A DNA stretch of 16,195 nt, taken from NCBI GenBank assembly GCA_036674765.1, contig JARVKI010000204.1:1-16195 (forward strand), written 5' to 3'. This document shows positions 7,684-16,195 of the stretch, in pieces; the stretch's first letter is position 1; each line of letters begins with the position of its first letter. The stretch comes from Seiridium cupressi (taxonomy: Eukaryota > Ascomycota > Sordariomycetes > Amphisphaeriales > Sporocadaceae). A model generated the notes under the pieces. That model was given only the letters and a program-made list of their open reading frames with translations. It ran no database searches and was not told the origin of the DNA. A program made the translations under genes and the position numbers.

Positions 7684-10308
7684 ATGGCGACCCAGGGTCT
7701 GAATGTCATTGCGCTGGTCTCTGGCGGGAAGGATAGCTTCTTTTCCATCCTGCACTGCCAGGCCAATGGGCATCGCATCGTGGCCCTTGCCAATTTGTAT
7801 CCCCCCGACACACAGACCAGTGCCACGCAGACGGCTTCCGTGGTCTCTGGACCCCGGCCGCCCGGCTCAGGCCACGACCATCGTCATGACCCTGCTAGCG
7901 GACCACTGGCCGACGACCAGGAAGACACTGATCTGGACAGCTTCATGTACCAGACCGTCGGACACCAGGTCATTCCACTCTACGCCGCGGCCACCGGCCT
8001 GCCTCTGTTCCGCCAGCCTATTGTTGGCACTACGGTCCAATCTGGCATCAGCTACCGGGACCCTCGTCAGCCTTCTCCATCTTCCTCCGTCAGCATTAAC
8101 CAGGCAGTGGTGGGTACGCCTGACTCGGTCGCTGGATCGCAATCTGGCCTGCGAGCTAACGACGACCTGGACCTGGATGACCAGGACGAGACCGAGTCGC
8201 TGGTTCCATTGCTTCGAGCTGTCATGGTAGCTCATCCGGAGGCCAATGCCCTCTGTACCGGTGCCATCCTGTCTACCTACCAGAGAACTCGCATCGAGTC
8301 GGTAGCGCTGCGCCTTGGTCTAGTGCCGCTTGCCTACCTATGGCAGTACCCTGTGCTCCCAAACCTAGAGCCGCCGGCGCCGAGCTCAGCTCCCGCGGAT
8401 CCGCCAAGCACAATATCAGGAGGCCACCGAGGTGGTAGCAATGACGACAGCGATGATGCCCAACTGCTCCGCGATATGGGCGCCGTAGGACTAGAGGCAC
8501 GCATCGTAAAAGTGGCGAGCGCTGGCCTGGAGGAGGATTTCCTCTGGGATAACGTTGCCAGCGAGCAGAGCATCACCCGCGTCAAGCGCGCGCTGCGGCG
8601 ATTTGGTGGGGGCGGTCGCGGATCCGTGCTCGGTGAAGGCGGAGAGTTCGAGACTCTCGTCGTGGACGGCCCGCCTGCACTGTTCAAAGGCAGGATCGTG
8701 GTCGGAGACGCTGACCGAAGGGTCGTGCGTGAGGGCGGGGGCAGCACCTGGCTGAGTATTCGGCAAGCTCATGTCGAGACCAAGACCCTGCCTGTTGAGG
8801 ACGCCGAGAACTCGGTTGGTGTTCGCATACCGGGATTGCTTGATGCCAGGTTCCAGCGTGTCTCCCAGAAGCTTCAAACAGATGGCGAGCCCAAGCACGG
8901 AAGTGAAGGTAGTGTAATTCCACGCATTTCGTGCTTAGACTTCGTGCAATCGAGTGCTACCTTGCAACGTGACTTTACCGGCCTGGGCGAGGGATCATCT
9001 GTCGAGCAGCAGACAGCCAGGTTAGTCAAAGAGATCCAAAGCCTCGTTGAGCCGAGGCTCATCGTCAATACTGTTATTGTCTTGAGGCAAATGTCGGATT
9101 TCCCAATCGTCAACAAAGTCTATGGTGCCCTGTTCACAGAGCCAAATCCTCCCTCCAGGGTGACGATCTCATGTGGCACCCTTCTGCCCACGGGTTCGAA
9201 GATAGCCATATATGTTACGTTCCAACCCGGACTAACATCATTGACGAGGCAAGGACTTCATGTGCAATCTCGGTCTTATTGGGCGCCAGCGAACATTGGC
9301 CCCTACAGCCAGGCCATCGTGTTCCCTCAGGGTGCACAAGACAACGACCCCATACGCGTTGATCGCCATGATACACCAAAACTGGTCACGATTGCTGGTC
9401 AGATACCTCTTATCCCCGCATCCATGGATTTACCCAAGTCGACGGAGTCGACGTCTTTGCAGATCACCTTGGCGTTGCAGCATCTCTGGCGGGTTGGCCT
9501 CGAAATGCAAGCTCTATGGTGGACCAGCGCCGTGGCATACTTTCCAAGAACGCCCATAGAGCACGACATGAAACAGAAGGCTGACCTTGCAGCCCGCGCT
9601 TGGCAGGCGGCACATCTCTGGTCACTTGAAAACCGCAATGAAGATGATGACGAGAGCGGACCCGATTTGTGGGATAGAAAGTACAACCCTCAGTACATGT
9701 CTCTGACTGGCACCGATGAGTCCGCAGCGGTGCCCATGCTCCCTGCGTGGGACGCACTTAACGGCTTCGATGAAGATGTTGATGATATCGTTGAGTCCCA
9801 AAGGCCTTTGCCATACGTGTTCAGTGCCGAAGTCGAAGAGTTGCCTCGTGCGGCTGGCGTGGAATGGCATGCCCATCGGGGCCTGGTGAAGGTGAGTCCT
9901 GGCTCCGTGTACGTTGTCAGCAGAAGGCAAAACTTGGAAAGCTTGGCTGCGAAGCTTGAGCTCCAGCACACGTTTGTCAACTCGGCGGATGAGGTGTACA
10001 TCCACACCATCGCTGCCGTTTCTCTCAATGAAGCGATCCCAGCTGCCGACCTCGCACGAGTTGGTGAAGCCGCCAATACGGAGATACGGGAATCTCTGAA
10101 GACCATGATGAATACTGAGCCCATAGCACAGCTCGAAATGGTGCCGTATCTAACGTACGTAGATGCAGCGCGTATTTCATATTCTCACCACATGTCAGAT
10201 CAGAAGGGTGCCAAGGCGATTATACCTTGCCACTCCTTGTGGAACGACCAGGGGCAGCCGTTGCATTCGGTGATGGTGTATCAATTACACCTCTCCAAGA
10301 AGAACTAG
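7684..10308 (+). CDS. DPH6: Diphthine-ammonia ligase (diphthamide synthetase), DPH6
   Basis: The product catalyses the last step of diphthamide formation in the cytosol: ATP-dependent amidation of diphthine on a histidine of elongation factor eEF2, with ammonium as nitrogen source. The 874-aa product starts with an ATP-pyrophosphatase (PP-loop) domain. Its SGGKDS nucleotide motif is at residues 13-18 and the family's GEGGEFETL motif begins at 317. Two RidA/YjgF-like modules follow, as in yeast Dph6. The first is at about 440-520, with a SDFPIVNKVYGALF stretch. The second begins at about 532 with YWAPANIGPYSQAI. Compared with yeast Dph6 (about 685 aa) the protein is longer, mainly through low-complexity inserts rich in Ser, Pro, Gly and Asp within the PP-loop half. 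ATG 7684 is the first in-frame ATG; the frame is open back to a GTG at 7570, but a GTG start is unlikely in a fungal nuclear gene. No intron is needed. The 3' end faces the esterase gene across about 200 bases. Confidence 0.94.
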   Translation: MATQGLNVIALVSGGKDSFFSILHCQANGHRIVALANLYPPDTQTSATQTASVVSGPRPPGSGHDHRHDPASGPLADDQEDTDLDSFMYQTVGHQVIPLYAAATGLPLFRQPIVGTTVQSGISYRDPRQPSPSSSVSINQAVVGTPDSVAGSQSGLRANDDLDLDDQDETESLVPLLRAVMVAHPEANALCTGAILSTYQRTRIESVALRLGLVPLAYLWQYPVLPNLEPPAPSSAPADPPSTISGGHRGGSNDDSDDAQLLRDMGAVGLEARIVKVASAGLEEDFLWDNVASEQSITRVKRALRRFGGGGRGSVLGEGGEFETLVVDGPPALFKGRIVVGDADRRVVREGGGSTWLSIRQAHVETKTLPVEDAENSVGVRIPGLLDARFQRVSQKLQTDGEPKHGSEGSVIPRISCLDFVQSSATLQRDFTGLGEGSSVEQQTARLVKEIQSLVEPRLIVNTVIVLRQMSDFPIVNKVYGALFTEPNPPSRVTISCGTLLPTGSKIAIYVTFQPGLTSLTRQGLHVQSRSYWAPANIGPYSQAIVFPQGAQDNDPIRVDRHDTPKLVTIAGQIPLIPASMDLPKSTESTSLQITLALQHLWRVGLEMQALWWTSAVAYFPRTPIEHDMKQKADLAARAWQAAHLWSLENRNEDDDESGPDLWDRKYNPQYMSLTGTDESAAVPMLPAWDALNGFDEDVDDIVESQRPLPYVFSAEVEELPRAAGVEWHAHRGLVKVSPGSVYVVSRRQNLESLAAKLELQHTFVNSADEVYIHTIAAVSLNEAIPAADLARVGEAANTEIRESLKTMMNTEPIAQLEMVPYLTYVDAARISYSHHMSDQKGAKAIIPCHSLWNDQGQPLHSVMVYQLHLSKKN

Positions 10309-10506
10309 AGAACTAATACAAAACAATTTGAACGAGATGAACATGGAAATCTTGTTTTTAAAGATACAGTTGGTATCGCTGGGATCCCCCGTCTTCGCGA
10401 ATGATTCAGGGACCCAAGACACTATGACTCGAGCTTGGTGTAGCTATCACCTCTGAGGCATCACGCGCTCGCTGCACGTGAATCAAGTCTTTCTCGACCG
10501 ATTTCC

Positions 10507-12967
10507 TCACTGCTCCATCAATACACCCAAGGCCTTCCACATCACACAGCGACTCCGTAAATCAGACGCCGCTGCCTCCATCCCCACGTTCCCCGTCTCG
10601 AATTTGAGTTGCTGCTGTTCGGCTTCATTATCCCAAGTCGTCCACTCCGGTGCGCCTGGATATCTCAGCACATTCGGGTCAAGCGTGCGCACAAATGAAA
10701 TCCAGTAATGCATCACGACGGGCACGATTCCGGCATCGACGCCGTAATAGCTGACAGGTGCTCCACCGACCCCATTGATGCTATCCGGTCCGAACACGGC
10801 CCACGTCTCCCCTGATGACAGGCTAAAGTCAGCTTCTCGTTTTCATCAGATAATTCTCATCGATTCTAATACACCTAGCACGAAACACCAGAGACTCTAT
10901 ACTCTAAACGGGGATAAGTGGAAACAAACATGTAAGTTCCACATGTTTGTTGTCTATACTCACAGGTATGGGGAACACCTAACCCAAGCTGGGCGTTTTC
11001 TGATGCGAGGACATTGTATCGATAGGCCCAGGCTTGGACTAATGCGGATGAAGAGGAGTTCAGCTTCGTCTGGATGGAATCCAGCACGAGAATGTTTGGG
11101 CAGATGAACGTTGCTTCACCATAGGCCCTGGCGGCCGAAGGGAACCAGGCGGCGTGGTCGGGGACTTGGGGCAGCAACGGATAATATTTCAGGATTTCGA
11201 CTGCGTCGGTGTCATTGAGATGTGGGTAATTATTTTGGAAGAACACGGCAACTTCTTCGGTGGTCGAAGCGTTTACGCCAAAGTAAGAGCCCTCTACAAT
11301 TTCAAGACAGTAAGTAAGCACTACCTTAAGTTACGAGTTAATAGGACGGTAAAACCCACCATTATTGTCTGTGCCAAACAGCACAGGCACATTGACGAAA
11401 TCTCCATTCTCAAACATGATGGATGGATAATCTCGAATGAAGTTCCCGTCGATACAAGGACCCCAGTAGAAAAGGGGCAGTGGTGTACTCAATCTGCCGG
11501 GGAAAGGAGATGGAACATTGGCCGCTTGCAATGACTCTATGTCTTTTCCACGGAGACAAGACATGGGGTCGTCGACATCATTACACCCAAGCTGGCTCAA
11601 AAGTCGATCCAACTGCCACTCCAGCTCGGAGACTTGCGGCTGAGCTGGGATGAAGACAGATTCAGCTATGGCCCCATGGAATAAGTTCTCGTCGGCACCG
11701 CCATATGCTGTCAGGTGGTGGGCGACCGACCCAGCACCGGCGGAGACTCCATTGATGACGACATGAGCAGGATCACCCCCGAACTGATCACCTGGTATCA
11801 GTAAATGATTCGTACATCTAACTTGTGTTGTCGGGCCTACCTGTGTGATGTACTTCGTGACCCATTGCATTATCATACGCTGGTCTAGCAGACCTACATT
11901 CAGGTCGCCGTCGGCTCTGACCTTTTCGCCGGCTAGAAAGCCGTATAGACCGACTCGGTAGTTGAAGTTTACGAAGACAATGTTTCGCCCAGCAGCCTCC
12001 ACGACGTATGAGCCATTCCAGTTGGCGTTGCTATTGGCCGTATAGCCTTGAATAGATAAGAGTGTGAGTGGTGCAAGGATGCTTGGGGTTATGTCAGACA
12101 GTTCTCACCTCCACCTTGAATAAACAGCCAGACCGGAAGCTTGGAGTCAACGGTAGCGTTTGCCGGTGCCCAAACGTTGGCGAATAGACAGTCTTCACCC
12201 TCGGTATCACTTGGTAGGGTGGCCGAAATGCCGAGACAGATCTTGCCGAACTGCATTACATCCAGTCAGACGTCTTGTCCTAAGGGCCCAAATCTAATGC
12301 CGTCCGGGTCCCAACTTACGGTGTCTGCAGCTTGGTCGCCCTCAACCCGTTCTGCCTCGACTGGAGCTCGCCATCGCAGTTCTTCGGTTGGTGACTTGGC
12401 GAAACGTAACCCTAGGTACTGTGCGATGCCATTGCCAAGAATTGTTCCTTGGTACTGGGAATATCCAAGATTCACACGCGCGTCGCTTGGGCTCGAAGGT
12501 GTCTGTTCGGGTGGTGGCCGCGTTAGAGTGATAGCTAGAAAGCAGAAAAGAGCAACAGGTCCCCCTAGAGCGTAGACACCATGACTTCAAGGTAGTCTGC
12601 CACTCTGAAACCGACGAGCATGGGAGGTATCTCTCAGGTCTGAAGTGACATCAACTGGGACTCTATGTAACGGAGAGGAATGAAAAACACAGCGACTTGA
12701 TATGGAAAATCTCATTGGATGATTGGGAAAACGAACATTGACCTGAACCTGTATCAAGGCAGATTTCCTATGCTCTTCCCTGACATGCACGAGAACGATG
12801 GCCAATACCATAGCAAGAAGACTCGCGGCTAGCAAGGTGTACAGGTGCCATGGCCGAAGCTTGCTGTGAATCCGACCCAGTGCTATATTGAGGGCTTTGT
12901 CGATCGAGCCCGCCCCCTGCCCGGTCGCTGGCGCCACGACGGGCGTGGGCTTCACGTGCGACTCCAT
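10507..12967 (-). CDS. Type B carboxylesterase/lipase with N-terminal membrane anchor
   Basis: Predicted exons on the minus strand are 12967-12737, 12502-12320, 12250-12109, 12046-11841, 11783-11360, 11293-10964 and 10811-10507. They sum to 1821 nt (606 aa). Introns of 69, 62, 57, 66 and 152 nt keep frame with donors such as GTAAGT, GTGAGA, GTAGGC, GTGGGT and GTGAGT. The fold is the COesterase alpha/beta-hydrolase. It has an entry motif YSQYQG, an oxyanion loop GGG at 184-186, and nucleophile elbow GVSAGAGS with Ser268. The catalytic acid is Glu396, whose codon is split by an intron, and the likely catalytic histidine is His504 (GVPHT). Ester hydrolysis is expected; the substrate is unknown. 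Residues 42-61 form a hydrophobic segment (LYTLLAASLLAMVLAIVLV) after a 41-residue hydrophilic leader with no signal-peptide shape. This suggests a type II membrane protein with a lumenal or extracellular enzyme domain. NxS/T sequons (for example NAT, NGS, NAS) fit the secretory pathway. The first intron (234 nt, donor GTTCGT) and so the first exon are the least certain part. Confidence 0.88.
10812..10963 (-). other. Last intron of the esterase, containing a perfect inverted repeat
   Basis: The donor is GTGAGT and the acceptor CATCAG. At 152 nt it is longer than the neighbouring introns (57-69 nt). It carries 11-bp perfect inverted arms at 10923-10933 and 10941-10951 around a 7-nt loop. Splicing restores the Trp506 codon and the frame in the C-terminal region. 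Confidence 0.75.
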
Positions 12968-14497
12968 TCCCGGCAACTGCTCGCCTCCATTCCCCAGACG
13001 ACCGTCTCTGGCGACCTATGGAGACCGGTGTAGGTCCGGCCCGAAGGGCAGCACTTATAGCAGATAGAGTCCCGGGGATCGTATATCCGCTTAATATCAG
13101 GTCAACAGGACAGAAGTTTGCTGCAGGGGCTTTTGTTACTCGGCTCGCGTCAAACACGTACTCTTCGGTTCTTTCGTCCGCATTGCACTCCCCGGATGGG
13201 CAAAGGCACAACCGGCAGGGTTCAATCGGTGCGCCAATATAGTGGATGATGTGGAGGATAGGTACGTAAAGCCAAATCCTTGGTCATATAATGGGAATAG
13301 AACGTCAAGTAAACTACAGCTGTACCGGTGCTAAGTGACGTCGTTCAGCTGGTTTTGATGCCAAGATTCCGAGTTGCAAGATGACATTACCGGACCCATA
13401 TATACCACGCGAGCATGGGCGAGGTGGACTTCAGATGAAACATGCTGCAGCCGGATTGAAGGATCAACAGCGATCGGCTAGGTTACAGCGTTTGTCCCCC
13501 CGGCCCGCACGCCAAGGAAAAGAAGGGAGCTTCGAACAGAGTAAGCTTAAGTAGTCTACGATGGATGATATGGGAAGGGCCCCTGAGTAATCAATCCATG
13601 TGTACTACACGCACTACAGTAGATGGAGGCACTTCAAGCTAACTGTTCCAATGCCGGCACCTCCACTGGCTGCATATGTTGCTGGCAGTGTGCACAGGGT
13701 AAATAGCACCATCCTCGTTGCACAGAAAACCGAATTGCGCGAACATGGATTTAGGTGTGTATGACAATCTTGGTCGCCTAATGGTGGAGGGGTTACCACG
13801 GATGCAAGCAACCCTCTCCTTGGTGGCCCTATAGTTACATCACGACTGTGTCGTCAACGGCCTTGAACCGTCTCCAAGAAAATGGCGTGTACCCAGCGTG
13901 GCTCCCTGACTTGTCCAAAGCAGTCCAAGGTCTGTTACACAGCTATGCAACTGGTAGAGGAAGCGCTAGCGTGCAGTATATTTCCACAAATGTCAATGTG
14001 GATATAGTAGAAATCATGTATCATATCAACGTATTGCCTATGTGCAGCTATAATTCAACCAAGCATCCAAGTCCGTCTGACTCTTAACTACTCTCATCTC
14101 TACTCTCCATAGCGTACGACACCTTCAAACGCCGGCTGCTTTCCGTGAATTACTCGATACAAAGATGCATGCTGAACCAAACGCATAATGCAAGCCACAG
14201 TGACTCCCTGATCCATTCCATAGTTACCCCCAAAAAAGACCTTGAAACGCCGGAAAAAAAGATCTCGTGTACCGCCAACCCCCCGAGTCCAAGCAGGACC
14301 GGAAGACTTGATCGACTGTCCCAGAAACGCCGTAGTTCATGCATGCAGACCTGAAGCTGTCGTAATAGTCGTCATCGTAAAGCAATGTCGCCAGACCGAA
14401 TTCCCGTGGCATGACTGTCAGAACGATATTGGCCAAAGACTACAATAACGAAACGAAGAAATCACCTGGTCACAGCGGACAACAAGGTTTTAGACTC
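12968..14497. other. Intergenic region between esterase and CDC14
   Basis: Both flanking genes lie on the minus strand, so this is the esterase promoter side plus the CDC14 3' region. I see no firm gene. There are TATATA at about 13399-13404 and a CRE-like TGACGTC at 13336-13342, both of unproven use. A 62-codon minus-strand frame at 14224-14412 encodes an acidic-aromatic peptide of unknown nature. Plus-strand open frames at 13848-14087 and 14145-14354 look like chance. Confidence 0.55.
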
Positions 14498-16032
14498 CTA
14501 TATCGCAGACACCTTGCGTGCCGTGCTACTAGGACTAGTGTTGACACTTCCTACGCGACCGCTGGTCTTACGGACACCGCTCTGAGCCGTGCCGGGTGAT
14601 CGGCTGGCCTCCGTCGAGCGTTTGCTGCCGCGCACCTTGGTCAGGACGCCCGAGGCACTAGCCGAGCGTGTGGGTGACTGGGCGATGTGGTCAATGTTCT
14701 TTGGCCGGCTAGCGCCAATATTCTCGGCATCATTGGAGGCATCATTATCAATGACCTCGTAAACAGTGGTCGTTGTTGTGGTGTGGCTGATGGACCTGGA
14801 CTTCTCGCTCCTGCCTGGGGACTGAGACTGAGAAGCCTTTCGGTGAGTACGAGTGCGCAGGTGAATCTCCTCTTCAGACTCGGACCCGTTGGACTGTCTG
14901 TGGATGGAAATGACCTCGGTTGCCCGATCGACGCCCTCCTCCTCTTCAACACTACTCTTGATGGGATTCCGCTCATAGGGGTGATGACGGCCCGCCCGAC
15001 TCGTCTTTCGCGGCTGACCAGGCGTTGGAGCGGGTAGGTAATCTTCCTGAACGCCAATGTTGTTCCGTTCCTGGTCGACCTCGCCCAAGGGTGTGCGGTT
15101 GGATCCCGACCTGTGCGGCGGTGTGGAGTTCGTGCGCCCCAGGGAGGCCTTCTGCATGGCCCGAATTGGTGTGCTAGGTGGCGGGTTGGCGGCCATCTCC
15201 TTCCTGAGCTTGCGCTCGATTCTCTCCTCAACCCACCACTCGCGGAAGGTGCCTTGGTTGAGGTGAAGCCAGTGCTGTTGAGGGCCGACAACCATGCCTG
15301 GTCTCATGAAGCGCATGAAGCTGATGATTTCGTTGGCAGTAAATCCGTGACGGTAAATAAGGTAGGCTCCAATCAGGCAGCCGGTTCGACCCAGCCCAGC
15401 CTTGCAGTGGACCGCGATACCCTTCTTCTTGACTGTAATGGTCTCATGTGCGAGCCTGATGAACTTGCGAACAGTGCTCAAGGGGGGGCAAGTGCCATCC
15501 TCAAAGATCATGTCAAGGTGTTGGATTCCCAGCGCCTCGAAGTATGAGGGCGAGTAGAGAGGGGAGTTGAGACGAACAACCAGTCCAATGTTGCGTTCCT
15601 TGAAATGCTTCAACACGTTCTTGAACGGCAGAGGCAGGGTGGGGTGGGCATCGACAGCGGCGAGATCCTTGGGCACCATTGCCCAGGCATCGCTGTTCTG
15701 GTCGACCTTGGCGACAGGGCTTTGCTGCGGCGAAGCAAAAGCCAGGAAGTGAGGAGTGACCCAGTTGAAATCGCCATGTTCGACTCTCTCGTACTTTTCA
15801 TACTCGTCCAGGTCAAAGTTGTCGAGTGCGCAGCATCCCTCCTCCTTGGCCTTCCAAACACCGTACACGACATCTTGAACAGTGATGCCGTAGTCTGCCT
15901 GACTGTAGCCGGCGTCACGGAAGGGCATCAGCGGGGGGTCGACTTGTGCGATGGGTGCCAGAGCCAGATGGGGCGGCCATGACTGGATCAGAACCATGTA
16001 GCAAGCGAGAAGACAAGCGGCATTTGCCCGCG
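14498..16032 (-). CDS. CDC14: CDC14 dual-specificity phosphatase, 5'-truncated
   Basis: Cdc14 phosphatases remove phosphate from Ser-Pro/Thr-Pro sites made by cyclin-dependent kinase and drive mitotic exit and cytokinesis. They act in the nucleolus, nucleus and spindle poles. The visible part is one exon of 510 residues. It starts at an acceptor TAACAG with a CTAAC branch site and reads RANAACLLACYMVLIQSW. This is the end of the N-terminal (A) half, followed by the catalytic (B) half. The signature HCKAGLGRTG places the nucleophilic cysteine at codon 15406-15404. The FEDGTCPP segment upstream probably carries the WPD-loop-equivalent acid. About 240 disordered residues form the tail, rich in Ser, Arg and Thr with many SP/TP sites, likely a regulatory region. 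The ATG at 15997 is an internal methionine: coding continues upstream to 16032. The N-terminal exons (perhaps 150 residues) are absent because the window ends in the intron. No internal stop or frameshift is seen. Confidence 0.95.
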
Positions 16033-16077
16033 CTGTTACTCATGTTAGATACGCTCAACGCAGAATGCGGCTTGGGT
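16033..16077 (-). other. Partial CDC14 intron
   Basis: This is the 3' end of an intron upstream of the visible CDC14 exon: CTAAC branch motif and TAACAG acceptor. The in-frame TGA just upstream of the acceptor shows that coding does not continue. The donor is not in the window; the sequence meets the G22 run after about 45 bases. Confidence 0.75.
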
Positions 16078-16195
16078 GGGGGGGGGGGGGGGGGGGGGGA
16101 ACAAAACCCTTGGGACTGCACGAAACCAAAAGACAATGGGGGTGTTTTTTTTTTATTTTGCGCAAAAAACAACGTGAACCTGGAGGGCGAACCGG
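16078..16195. other. G22 run and vector-like right end
   Basis: Twenty-two G at 16078-16099 are followed by 96 bases that look unlike the interior. On the minus strand the outer end reads TTCGCCCT then AGGTTCACGT, and nearer the G run CGTGCAGTCCC. This is a weak, indel-rich echo of the T7 promoter/lacZ-alpha region, in the same outer-to-inner order as the left end. The similarity is weaker than on the left. An assembly or read-end artefact is the simplest reading. Confidence 0.45.

Noticed and set aside
9894..9925. Possible mini-intron in DPH6 (GTGAGT to CAG)
   Set aside because: About 32 nt is too short for a fungal intron, and the frame is open across it.
13848..14354. Plus-strand open frames between esterase and CDC14
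   Set aside because: Short, with no motif and overlapping minus-strand frames; a TAG acceptor-like pyrimidine tract at about 14083-14111 alone does not make a gene.
15995..15997. ATG as the CDC14 start codon
   Set aside because: The preceding in-frame residues RANAACLLACY match the Cdc14 family and reach a good splice acceptor, so this Met is internal.
1..16195. CRISPR array, transposon, rRNA or biosynthetic cluster
   Set aside because: No regularly spaced repeats, transposase or integrase motifs, rRNA-like stretches or cluster backbone enzymes were seen.

Overview
The window reads as nuclear DNA of a filamentous ascomycete (Pezizomycotina), most likely a sordariomycete and probably in or near the Hypocreales. 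Genes are split by short spliceosomal introns with GTRNGT-type donors, CTAAC/CTGAC branch sites and CAG/TAG acceptors. The transcription factor resembles the Msn2/Seb1 proteins of that group. No bacterial operon, CRISPR array, rRNA, tRNA or recognisable transposon was found. The placement rests on protein resemblance and gene structure, not on a search.

Layout: (1) 1-110 is a poor-looking terminal stretch that resembles error-ridden T7/lacZ-alpha cloning-vector sequence, ending in a run of 25 C. (2) About 111-3900 holds no gene I can support; its 3' part is probably the promoter of the next gene. (3) 4024-6277 (+) is an Msn2-type C2H2 stress regulator: TATA-like box, an ATG-free leader, a 5'UTR intron and three coding exons (532 aa). 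(4) 6278-7683 is its 3'UTR plus the DPH6 leader, with two uORFs. (5) 7684-10308 (+) is an intronless DPH6 diphthine-ammonia ligase of 874 aa. (6) 10507-12967 (-) is a seven-exon type B carboxylesterase of about 606 aa, convergent with DPH6 and apparently carrying an N-terminal membrane anchor. (7) 12968-14497 is intergenic. (8) 14498-16032 (-) is the 3' part of CDC14, the mitotic-exit phosphatase; its N-terminal exons are missing because the window ends inside an intron. (9) 16078-16195 is a run of 22 G followed by a second vector-like stretch, inverted relative to the left end.

The genes are individually regulated and do not form a pathway: a stress-responsive transcription factor, an enzyme for the diphthamide modification of translation factor eEF2, a secretory-pathway hydrolase and a cell-cycle phosphatase. 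I see no secondary-metabolite cluster or novel multi-gene system. The observations most worth checking are the two odd ends, the msn2 5'UTR intron that removes the only upstream ATG, the anchored esterase with a hydrophobic in-frame segment in its first intron, and a perfect hairpin in its last intron.
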